In this document: in pieces, positions 1-6,829 of the stretch
Layout of the letters: each line of letters opens with the position of its first letter
Position numbering within the stretch: position 1 is the stretch's first letter
Assembly (NCBI GenBank): GCA_002690755.1
Contig: NZFT01000080.1
Coordinates: forward strand, 13,694-25,386
Source of the DNA: Phycisphaerae bacterium
Lineage (GTDB): Bacteria; Planctomycetota; Phycisphaerae; Phycisphaerales; SM1A02
Length of the DNA: 11,693 nt
Direction: 5' to 3'
The notes under the pieces: generated by a model
What the model was told of the DNA's origin: nothing
Databases searched by the model: none
Seen by the model: only the letters and a program-made list of their open reading frames with translations
Made by a program: the position numbers and the translations under genes

Positions 1-1062
1 TACGGACGGGTGCTGGTCTTCGACCATGTCGCGAAGACGGTGTTCGTGATCGCGACCGAGTCGATCGGCGATCACGGTGATCCGACGGCCGCGACGACCG
101 CCGCGGAGACGGCGGCGGATTCACTGATCGAAGCGATGCTCGATGACGCGGTTCGGCTGGAGCCGGGTCGGATCGACCTCGATCTGGACCGGCCGCCCGA
201 ACCGCCGGACGACTCGAGCATGTCGCGTCCCGACTTCGAGGCGGCGGTGGAACGGACCCGGGCGTACATCCGGGCCGGGGATGCCTTCCAGGTCGTGCTC
301 AGCCAGCGGTTCGAACGAAGGACACAGGCGGATCCCTTCGATCTGTACCGGGCGCTTCGGATCGTCAATCCGTCCCCCTACCAGATCTATCTCCAGGCCC
401 GGGGCTGCATGCTGGTCGCCGCGAGTCCCGAGATTCTCTGTCGCGTCCGTGATGGCGGGGTCGTCAATCGGCCCCTCGCGGGCACGCGACGACGCGGGCG
501 GGACGATGCGGAGGATCGGGCTCTCGAGGCGGAACTGCTCGCGGACGAGAAGGAACGCGCCGAGCACGTGATGCTGGTCGATCTCGGCCGCAACGATCTG
601 GGCAAGGTCTGCGAGTCGGGTTCGATCGAACTGGGACAGGTCATGGAGGTGGAACGCTACAGCCACGTGATGCACATCGGTTCGGTGGTGACCGGTCGAC
701 TTCGCGCCGGCGTCGATGCGCTCGACGCCTTGCGGGCGACGCTGCCGGTGGGGACGGTGAGCGGGGCGCCGAAGGTCCGTGCGATGCAGATCATCGACGA
801 GCTCGAACCGGTCCGACGTGGGCCGTACGCGGGCGGGATCGGCGCGCTCGACCTCGACGGCAACCTCGACGTCGCGATCGCGCTCCGAACGATGGTCGTG
901 CCGACGGTCCGTGACGACGCGGGCTGGACGGTCCATCTCCAGGCCGGGGCGGGCGTCGTGCTCGATTCCTCGCCGGCCGCGGAGTGGGAGGAGACGGTGG
1001 CGAAGGCCGCCGCGCTCGGGCGAGCGATCGACCTCGCCGAGGACGCCTTCCGAACCCGTTGA
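1..1062 (+). CDS. trpE: Anthranilate synthase component I, 3' part (5' end outside window)
   Basis: This is the large subunit of anthranilate synthase, which converts chorismate to anthranilate, the first committed step of tryptophan biosynthesis, using ammonia from the TrpG glutaminase. The reading frame is open from base 1, so the N-terminal part lies outside the window and 353 residues remain, covering most of the chorismate-binding domain. Family signatures seen in order are PSPYQIYL, SPEIL, PLAGTRRRG, the run LLADEKERAEHVMLVDLGRNDLG, VERYSHVMHI, GTVSGAPKVRAM, IIDELEP, YAGGIGALD and QAGAGVV. The AGTRRRG form fits TrpE better than PabB, which usually has KGTRPR (family knowledge). The N-terminal tryptophan-feedback region cannot be judged. 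No trpG or other trp gene follows; the next gene is convergent with one base between stops. Function is confident. The likeliest alternative is another chorismate-using paralogue. Confidence 0.95.
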   Translation, partial: YGRVLVFDHVAKTVFVIATESIGDHGDPTAATTAAETAADSLIEAMLDDAVRLEPGRIDLDLDRPPEPPDDSSMSRPDFEAAVERTRAYIRAGDAFQVVLSQRFERRTQADPFDLYRALRIVNPSPYQIYLQARGCMLVAASPEILCRVRDGGVVNRPLAGTRRRGRDDAEDRALEAELLADEKERAEHVMLVDLGRNDLGKVCESGSIELGQVMEVERYSHVMHIGSVVTGRLRAGVDALDALRATLPVGTVSGAPKVRAMQIIDELEPVRRGPYAGGIGALDLDGNLDVAIALRTMVVPTVRDDAGWTVHLQAGAGVVLDSSPAAEWEETVAKAAALGRAIDLAEDAFRTR

Positions 1063-1063
1063 T

Positions 1064-1972
1064 TCAATGGCCCTCGAGGTCTTCCCGGATCGGCGGGCGT
1101 TCGGGTTCGAGCGGCAGCGGATCGGGCGGGTGATTTCGACGAGCAGGATCCTCGAGCGGCGTCGGCTCGCGATCGATTCGCTCCGAGTGCGCCTCGATCA
1201 GATCGGTGATCAGCACCCCCTCCACCCGCCCGATCCCGTCGCGAGCCGCGAAGACGGCGAGCAGTGAGGTGATGATTCCGATCGCGAGGCCGAGCAGGGT
1301 GACGATGGAGACGACGTCGGGATTCGGTTGCGCAAGTCGCACCGTGACCACGGCGATCATCGTCACGCCCGCAACGCACCCGGCGATGAAACCGATGCGG
1401 GCCAGCAGGGCCGGGAGCTCGAACTGCCAGTCGTTGAAGATGCGTTCCAGTCGGAAGTTCGTCGTCGCGACCGAGACGCCCGAGGCCAGGACGTAGAGGA
1501 TCAGCGACGGGAGGAGCGCCGTGCCGGGGAGCACGCCGATCACCACCACGACGAAGGCCATGCCGCACCCGGCATCGACGCACGCGAGTCCCAGGAGCAG
1601 TCGGCCGAAACCCGCAGGCTCGATCGCCCGAAGCGGGCTCGCCGCCCAGGGGCTGGCGAGGGCCACGATGCGGGCGATCGGCCCGAAGACCGAGACCACG
1701 CCGATCGTCGATCCGAAGCATCCCAGAAGGACGAGTCCGGACATCGGGAGGAAGGCGAGATACTGGGAGATCGCCACGACGTGCAGGCCGGAATCCCGAT
1801 GGTCCGGACGGCCTCGGTCGACGGCCGCGGTGGCGGCGGGGGCGGGAACGACGGACCCGCATTCGGGGCATCGCCCGCCGACCGCGATGCCGCGGAGGTC
1901 GTAGTCGCAGGATTCGCACCGAGTCGGACCCTCGGTCGTTCTCGAAATCCGGTCCCATCCACGCTGGGTCAA
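1064..1972 (-). CDS. Zinc-ribbon multi-pass membrane protein, function unknown
   Basis: A 302-residue protein of unknown function. Near its N-terminus lie two cysteine pairs, C19/C22 (CESC) and C35/C38 (CPEC), around a YDLRG motif, which should bind one zinc ion. A polar linker follows, then about five or six hydrophobic segments, roughly residues 63-105 (probably two), 125-148, 150-172, 190-212 and 220-242, and a proline-rich acidic tail. I recognise the CxxC-YDLRG-CPECG ribbon as common in planctomycete membrane proteins; this is recall, not a search. The frame is open far upstream, but I chose the TTG at 1970-1972 because GAGGAG sits nine bases before it and the zinc ribbon then lies near the start. 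Longer versions would mostly overlap the divergent protease gene and have low-complexity arginine-rich sequence. There is no in-frame ATG between the protease start and this TTG. Gene fairly sure, start less so. Confidence 0.75.
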   Translation of the reverse strand: MTQRGWDRISRTTEGPTRCESCDYDLRGIAVGGRCPECGSVVPAPAATAAVDRGRPDHRDSGLHVVAISQYLAFLPMSGLVLLGCFGSTIGVVSVFGPIARIVALASPWAASPLRAIEPAGFGRLLLGLACVDAGCGMAFVVVVIGVLPGTALLPSLILYVLASGVSVATTNFRLERIFNDWQFELPALLARIGFIAGCVAGVTMIAVVTVRLAQPNPDVVSIVTLLGLAIGIITSLLAVFAARDGIGRVEGVLITDLIEAHSERIDREPTPLEDPARRNHPPDPLPLEPERPPIREDLEGH

Positions 1973-1981
1973 AGTGAGATG

Positions 1982-1987
1982 CTCCTC
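1982..1987 (-). promoter_or_regulatory. Ribosome binding site deciding the TTG start of the zinc-ribbon gene
   Basis: On the minus strand this reads GAGGAG, nine bases before the TTG at 1970-1972. It is the only good Shine-Dalgarno match near a possible start in this frame, and it is the main reason for choosing the short protein with the zinc ribbon close to its N-terminus. Confidence 0.6.
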
Positions 1988-2190
1988 GACGTGAATCCGG
2001 TGCGGGGACTGATAAGAATCCCAAGTCGTCGGGCCGTACGAACTTTCCGGCTTCGGTAGGGTATGAAAGAGGAGTCTCGCACTCCCGGGTTGAACCGACG
2101 TCGATTCCGGCTCGATGAAGATCCGGAGAGGCTCCAGGGCGTCGATCCAGGCCCGAGACGCCCGGTGAAGTGGATTCAGACCAGTATTCG

Positions 2191-2194
2191 AGGA
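2191..2194 (+). promoter_or_regulatory. Ribosome binding site deciding the ATG start of the protease gene
   Basis: AGGA, eight bases before the ATG at 2203. It favours that ATG over the in-frame GTG at 2170, and the signal peptide then begins at residue 1. Confidence 0.6.
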
Positions 2195-2202
2195 TTTCAA
2201 GC

Positions 2203-4467
2203 ATGTTCGATCGACGCCTCGCCTTTTTCCGATTCCTGACCACCGGCCTCGTGGCTGCGCTCGCCGCGACGTCGAACGCCGCGGCGCAGGATCCCGCGGC
2301 CGTTCCCGACACGGTCGAAGCCTGGCGGGCGAGTCTCTGGGAGGCCGCCATCGATGGCGACGACGCCAGGGTGGAATCGCATCTGGCCGCATTGCCGTCC
2401 GATGCCGACGATGCTTCGCGGAAGGAACTCGTGGCGGCGCTGGCGGCCCGAGACGGGCATGATGCGAAGTCCGTCGACGACCGCGATCTCGGGCGTCGGG
2501 AAGCGATGGATGAACTCGAGGCGAAGATCGCCGAGGACGACGTCACGGGCGCGCTCACCGCGGCGGTCCGGCTTCAGACGCTTTCGGACGACTGGGACGC
2601 GGTGCTCGAGGCGACGGAGATCGAGGCATTGGTGAAGCAGGCGGAGGCCGTCGAGGCCCGGGCGCGGTCCGAGCGGGACTGGCTCCGGGTCCAGGAGATC
2701 CTCTTCCGGCTCCGCACTCTCCACGAGGACACCGACCGGAAGGTCGAGCACGCGGACTACGAGGCGAGGCTCGAAGAGGTCAACCGCCGCATCGGGCTCC
2801 TCGCCCGGTACGCCCCGCGTGCCCTGTACGAGCTCCGAGCCCGGAACATGGCGCGGCTCGAGCCCGAGACCGAATTCCCCGAGTTCAACGAGGCGTTCGC
2901 GGCGGACTGGAAGGAAGCACTGAACGGAATCTCGGAGCGGATGGTCCGGGCCTCGCTCCGCACCGCCGCCAGCGAGCACGTCTCGAACTGCGGCTGGAAG
3001 CCGCTGCTCGATGGCGGTCTCGAAGCGGTCGAGATCTTCTCGACCACCGATCAACTCGCGGAGAACTTCGAAGGCCTGGCCGATCAGGCCCAGGTCGAGG
3101 CCTGGCGGAAGGTGGTCGAAGAGGCGCGGGCCTCTCTCGCCGCGCTGCCGGCGGCCAACGTCTCGCGACAGGACTACCACCGCATCATGCGGACGCTGCT
3201 CGAGGGCAATCGTGATTCCATCGAGGTGCCCGACGAGGTCATCCTCCGGGAATTCGCGGAGGGTGCGACCTACCGGCTCGAAGACGCCTATTCCGACCAG
3301 TACACGCAGGTGATCTGGCCCGAGCAGCTTCGTCGTTTCCAGCAGCAGGTGCAGGGCGACTTCGTCGGCGTGGGGGTGATGATCCGCCACGACGACAAGC
3401 GCGAGATCATGATCGTGAATCCGCTCGAGGGCTCGCCGGCATCGCGCGGCGGGGTGCTGGAGAACGATCGCATCATCGCGGTCGACGGGATTCCCACCAC
3501 GGGCTGGAGCCTCACCCGCGCAGTCGACGAGATCACCGGACCCGAAGGCGAGGAAGTCCTCCTGTCGCTTCGTCGCGAGGGCGAGGAGCAGCCGCTGGAG
3601 GTCCCGCTGGTGCGCAACCGGATCAAGATCCGCTCGGTCAACGGCTGGTTCAAGAAGTCCCTCGACGAGGATGGAACGCCCAGCTGGGACTGGTTCATCG
3701 ATCCCGAAGACGGCATCGGATACATCCGACTGACCTCGTTCAACGACGACAGTTTCAACGATTTCCTGGTGGCGGTGGACGAGATGCGGGCCACTCGCGA
3801 CCTGCGTGGGCTGATCCTCGATCTCCGGTTCAATCCCGGCGGCCTGCTGGACAGTGCGATCCGGTTCTCCAATCTGTTCGTGGACGATGGAGAGATCGTG
3901 TCCTGCGAGGACCGCGACGGGATCACGGTGTGGAGTCGCCCCGCGACGCCGCAGATGGCGTTCCTCAAGGGACTGCCGCTGGTGGTGCTGGTGAATCAGG
4001 GATCGGCCAGTGCGAGCGAGATCGTGTCGGGATGCCTGGACGTGCACGAAGCGGCGGTGGTGATCGGCGAGCGGACCTTCGGCAAGGGGAGCGTCCAGTC
4101 GTTGCACGACGTCTCCGACCGAACCGGCACCGCGGCCCTCAAGCTGACGACGCAGTACTACGCGTTGCCTCCGGTTCCCGGCGAGGAACGAGGGCGACTG
4201 GTGCACAAGACCCAGGGCGACGACGACTGGGGGGTGAATCCGGACCTTACGGTGTCGATGACCCCCGAGCAGAACCAGCAGGCCTACGACCTTCGAAGAT
4301 CGGCCGACCTGATCGCGGACTGGGACGCCGACCGAGATCCGGCCGACCGTCCGGATCCTCGGACCCTGATCGAGGACGGGATCGACGCCCAGCTTGAAAC
4401 GGCCCTTCTCCTGCTCCGAGCGCGGCTTCTGGAATCCGCGGACGAGGACAAGATCGCGTCGAACTGA
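2203..4467 (+). CDS. Secreted carboxyl-terminal processing protease, peptidase family S41
   Basis: A CtpA/Prc-type serine protease of 754 residues that should cleave proteins near their C-termini outside the cytoplasmic membrane. The N-terminus is a Sec signal peptide (basic FDRR, hydrophobic stretch, AAA before Q29). Residues 29 to about 380 form a helical, charged region I cannot assign. A PDZ domain begins with GVGV at 389-392 and includes the GGVLENDRIIAVDG stretch at 416-429. The S41 core spans about 505-670, with the LDLRFNPGGLLDSA stretch and then the catalytic residues: Ser603 in GSASASE, Lys628 in TFGKGSVQ, and Gln632. The 25-residue Ser-Lys spacing matches characterised Ctp proteases. 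A short helical tail follows. I preferred ATG 2203 over GTG 2170 because AGGA lies eight bases before it and the signal peptide then begins properly. The long N-terminal region is larger than in most CtpA proteins. No partner gene adjoins it. Confidence 0.93.
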   Translation: MFDRRLAFFRFLTTGLVAALAATSNAAAQDPAAVPDTVEAWRASLWEAAIDGDDARVESHLAALPSDADDASRKELVAALAARDGHDAKSVDDRDLGRREAMDELEAKIAEDDVTGALTAAVRLQTLSDDWDAVLEATEIEALVKQAEAVEARARSERDWLRVQEILFRLRTLHEDTDRKVEHADYEARLEEVNRRIGLLARYAPRALYELRARNMARLEPETEFPEFNEAFAADWKEALNGISERMVRASLRTAASEHVSNCGWKPLLDGGLEAVEIFSTTDQLAENFEGLADQAQVEAWRKVVEEARASLAALPAANVSRQDYHRIMRTLLEGNRDSIEVPDEVILREFAEGATYRLEDAYSDQYTQVIWPEQLRRFQQQVQGDFVGVGVMIRHDDKREIMIVNPLEGSPASRGGVLENDRIIAVDGIPTTGWSLTRAVDEITGPEGEEVLLSLRREGEEQPLEVPLVRNRIKIRSVNGWFKKSLDEDGTPSWDWFIDPEDGIGYIRLTSFNDDSFNDFLVAVDEMRATRDLRGLILDLRFNPGGLLDSAIRFSNLFVDDGEIVSCEDRDGITVWSRPATPQMAFLKGLPLVVLVNQGSASASEIVSGCLDVHEAAVVIGERTFGKGSVQSLHDVSDRTGTAALKLTTQYYALPPVPGEERGRLVHKTQGDDDWGVNPDLTVSMTPEQNQQAYDLRRSADLIADWDADRDPADRPDPRTLIEDGIDAQLETALLLLRARLLESADEDKIASN

Positions 4468-4502
4468 CGCCCCTGCGTCCGGCGGGGGAGAGATTCGGGC
4501 GC

Positions 4503-4518
4503 TGGAACCGGTGTTCCA
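4503..4518. promoter_or_regulatory. Perfect palindrome resembling a GAAC-N4-GTTC LexA box
   Basis: The 16 bases are a perfect inverted repeat with six-base arms, TGGAAC and GTTCCA, around CGGT. The core GAAC-N4-GTTC is the form of the LexA box known from Bacillus and actinobacteria. It lies 36 bases after the protease stop and about 80 bases upstream of the predicted pdh promoter, so it does not overlap that promoter. It could equally be the operator of another regulator, a small transcript hairpin, or chance. No T-run follows, so it is not a typical terminator. Confidence 0.35.
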
Positions 4519-4598
4519 AAATGACACGTGGGCGTTCCTCCCGGAATCCGGACATCCTCGCCCGGGTTGGATCGTTGCGAAAGCGATTCGATTCGAGG

Positions 4599-4627
4599 TT
4601 GCCGCGGGACCGTGGCCCCGCCATAAT
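4599..4627 (+). promoter_or_regulatory. Predicted sigma70-type promoter of the pdh operon
   Basis: TTGCCG (4599-4604) and CATAAT (4622-4627) are separated by exactly 17 bases and match the sigma70 consensus at 4/6 and 5/6 positions. Transcription would begin near 4634, giving a leader of about 55 bases before the E1 alpha ATG. CATAAT stands out in a very GC-rich stretch. A good ribosome binding site, GGAGA at 4679-4683, lies six bases before the start codon. Confidence 0.6.
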
Positions 4628-4689
4628 CACGGATTCGCGAGACCGCCCGCGTTTCGCCGTCCGCTCCCGACTCCGCCCGGAGAAACTGG

Positions 4690-5802
4690 ATGTCCTCCGT
4701 GACTGACCCCGCTCGTACCGCCGCCGGCGGCCGACGTCCGCTGGCCGACCGCACCTCCGCCACCCCCGAACAGCTCCTCGAGTGGCTTCGCCAGATGCTG
4801 CTGATCCGCGAGTTCGAGGTGCGGACCATGCAGGCGTACCAGGACAAGAAGATCGGTGGCTTCTGCCACATCTACATCGGACAGGAGGCGGTCGCGGTGG
4901 GTTGCACCGCCGCCGTCCGTCAAGCCGATCCGATCGTGACCGCGTATCGCGACCACGGACACGCGCTGGCCCGGGGCATGCACCCGAAATACTGCATGGC
5001 CGAGATGTTCGGACGCATCGGTGGATGCGCGAAGGGCAAGGGCGGATCGATGCACATGTTCGACAAGCCGAACAACCTCTTCGGCGGACACGGCATCGTC
5101 GGGGCGCAGACCCCGCTCGGCGCCGGGCTCGCCTTCGCCAAGAAATACCAGGACGAGGTGATCGACGGCGGGACCAGCGAGCACGTGACCCTGTGCTTCC
5201 TCGGTGACGGCGCGCTCAACCAGGGCGCCTTCTACGAAGCGATGAACCTCGCGAGTCTTTTCGACGTCCCGGTCATCTTCGTGGTGGAGAACAACGGTTA
5301 CTCGATGGGCACCTCGATCGAACGAGGCACCTCGATGGCGAACCGGATCATCGCCAAGGGCGAGGGATGCGGTCTTCGCGGGTACGAGATCGAAGGCATG
5401 GACGTCATCGACGTGTACGAAGCGATGAAGAAGGTCGCGGACACCGCGCGAGCCGAGAGCCGGCCGGCGATGGTGGACCTCAAGACCTATCGGTTCAAGG
5501 GTCACTCCATGTCGGATCCGCGGAAGTACCGGACCCGTCACGAGGAGGAGCAGTGGGAGTCGGACGATCCGATCACCCGGCTCCGCGACGCGATGTACGA
5601 GGCGGGCCTTCTCGACGAAGCCGCGTTCAAGGCGCTCGGCAAGGCGCAGAAGCTCCATGTGCGAGAGTCCATCGCGTGGGCGGAGGCTTCGCCCGAGCCG
5701 CCGATGGAGGAACTTCACACCGACGTCTACGTGGAACGGTTCGGGCCGTACCTCGGGACCAGCATGCCCCAGATCGTGACCGATGCGGAGGAGAACCGAT
5801 GA
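4690..5802 (+). CDS. pdhA: Pyruvate dehydrogenase E1 component, alpha subunit
   Basis: The alpha subunit of the heterotetrameric E1 enzyme, which decarboxylates pyruvate with thiamine diphosphate and passes the acetyl unit to the lipoyl group of E2. The 370-residue length is normal. Motifs include HIYIGQEAVAVG, YRDHGHALARG, KGGSMHMFDK with NNLFGGHGIVGAQTPLGAG, and the thiamine diphosphate motif GDG (172-174) running to NN (201-202). The phosphorylation-loop segment RFKGHSMSDP (268-277) is present, and Ser273 matches mammalian site 1, though no kinase is seen here. HGIVGAQ and GHSMSDP favour pyruvate over branched-chain or acetoin substrates. The first 25 or so residues are a low-complexity polar leader. 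GGAGA precedes the ATG. It is first in the operon pdhA-pdhB-pdhC, and its TGA overlaps the ATG of pdhB. Confidence 0.95.
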   Translation: MSSVTDPARTAAGGRRPLADRTSATPEQLLEWLRQMLLIREFEVRTMQAYQDKKIGGFCHIYIGQEAVAVGCTAAVRQADPIVTAYRDHGHALARGMHPKYCMAEMFGRIGGCAKGKGGSMHMFDKPNNLFGGHGIVGAQTPLGAGLAFAKKYQDEVIDGGTSEHVTLCFLGDGALNQGAFYEAMNLASLFDVPVIFVVENNGYSMGTSIERGTSMANRIIAKGEGCGLRGYEIEGMDVIDVYEAMKKVADTARAESRPAMVDLKTYRFKGHSMSDPRKYRTRHEEEQWESDDPITRLRDAMYEAGLLDEAAFKALGKAQKLHVRESIAWAEASPEPPMEELHTDVYVERFGPYLGTSMPQIVTDAEENR

Positions 5803-6785
5803 GCGAGCGTGTGATCGAATTCCGCGACGCCCTGCGCGAAGCGATGACGCAGGAGATGCATCGCGACCCCCGGGTCTACCTGCTGGGCGAGGAAGTCGCG
5901 CAGTACGACGGCGCCTACAAGGTGAGCCGCGGGATGCTCGAGGAGTTCGGCCCGAGGCGGATCATCGACACGCCGATCTCCGAGAGCGGATTCGCCGGCA
6001 TGGCGATCGGTTCCGCGATGCTCGGTCTCCGTCCGATCGTGGAGTTCATGAGCTGGTCGTTCAGCCTCGTGGCCGCCGATCCGATCCTCAACAACGCCCC
6101 CAAGATGCTCTACATGAGCGGCGGCCAGTTCGGCTGTCCGATCGTCTTCCGCGGCAACGACGGGGCCGGTGGTCAGCTCGGATCCACCCATTCGTGGTGC
6201 GTCGAAGGCCTGTTCTCGAACGTGCCCGGACTGAAGATGGCCATCCCGGCCTTCCCCGACGACGCGAAGGGCCTGCTCGCGACCGCCATCCAGGACGACG
6301 ACCCCGTCTTCATGCTCGAAAGCGAACGCCTGCTGGCGATGAAGGGGCACGTTCCGGAAGGTGATCACTACGTTCCGTTCGGCAAGGCGGTGATCCGTCG
6401 ACCCGGAACCGACGTCACCCTCGTCTCCTTCGGACGCCCCGTGCACTTCTGCCTCGACGCGGCCGAAGAGCTCGCGAAGGAGGGCATCTCCTGCGAGGTC
6501 ATCGACGGCCGGACCATCCGGCCGCTCGACATCGACACGATCGTGGAGAGCGTCCGCAGGACGAACGCCTGCGTCGTCGTCGACCAGTCGTGGAGTTTCG
6601 GCTCGCCCGGCTCCGAGATCACCGCCCAGGTGCATGCGCATTGCTTCGACGATCTCGACAACCACGTCATGCGGGTCCACAGCGCCGACGTGCCGACGCC
6701 CTACGCGTCGAATCTCGAGCAGGAGTACCTGCCGAACCCGCGAAGGATCGCCGAGGCGGTTCGAAGTTCGCTCTACGTCGCCTGA
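5799..6785 (+). CDS. pdhB: Pyruvate dehydrogenase E1 component, beta subunit
   Basis: The beta subunit completes the E1 active site, binding the pyrimidine end of thiamine diphosphate, and contacts E2. It has 328 residues, the usual length. Seen are LGEEVAQYDGAYKVSRGM, TPISESGFAG with the expected cofactor-activating Glu62, PIVFRG, the conserved His131 (THSW), VPGLKM, DAKGLLATAI, TDVTLVSFGR, RTIRPLDIDT, GSEI and DVPTPYASNLE. The start is the ATG at 5799, overlapping the pdhA stop (ATGA), with GGAGGAGA five bases before it, so translation is probably coupled and the two subunits are made in equal amounts. The open frame continues upstream inside pdhA but makes no E1 beta sequence there. The loop before His131 reads GNDGAGGQLGS, where I recall GPNGA in most relatives, and the residues after it are also unusual. 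Confidence 0.94.
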   Translation: MSERVIEFRDALREAMTQEMHRDPRVYLLGEEVAQYDGAYKVSRGMLEEFGPRRIIDTPISESGFAGMAIGSAMLGLRPIVEFMSWSFSLVAADPILNNAPKMLYMSGGQFGCPIVFRGNDGAGGQLGSTHSWCVEGLFSNVPGLKMAIPAFPDDAKGLLATAIQDDDPVFMLESERLLAMKGHVPEGDHYVPFGKAVIRRPGTDVTLVSFGRPVHFCLDAAEELAKEGISCEVIDGRTIRPLDIDTIVESVRRTNACVVVDQSWSFGSPGSEITAQVHAHCFDDLDNHVMRVHSADVPTPYASNLEQEYLPNPRRIAEAVRSSLYVA

Positions 6786-6829
6786 TCACAACGTTCACCC
6801 CGCGTCACGAAACCGCCGAGAAGCACACC

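Larger units (their letters stand above)
1973..2202. other. Divergent intergenic region
   Basis: This 230-bp spacer separates the minus-strand zinc-ribbon gene from the plus-strand protease gene and should hold promoters for both. I find no convincing -35/-10 pair on either strand; TATGAA at 2062-2067 is a weak -10 candidate for the plus strand, without a well-spaced -35. A small perfect inverted repeat lies at 2071-2085 (GGAGT, five-base loop, ACTCC). Ribosome binding sites for both genes sit at its ends. I see no small gene in it. Confidence 0.5.

Noticed and set aside
2090..2118. TTGAAC as a -35 element for the protease gene
   Set aside because: The hexamer 17 bases downstream is CGATGA, which barely resembles a -10 element.
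2170..2202. GTG at 2170 as the start of the protease
   Set aside because: It would add eleven polar residues before the signal peptide and lacks a good ribosome binding site, while the ATG at 2203 has AGGA at eight bases.
657..2558. A 633-codon minus-strand open frame across trpE, the zinc-ribbon gene and the start of the protease
   Set aside because: Low-complexity Ser/Arg/Ala translation with no motif. It overlaps three better-supported genes and is a high-GC by-product.
2197..4527. A 776-codon open frame on the minus strand, antisense to nearly the whole protease gene
   Set aside because: Its translation is rich in Arg, His, Val and Gly with no recognisable motif, as expected when GC-rich codons are read in the complementary frame. 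The plus-strand protease has a complete domain order and catalytic residues.
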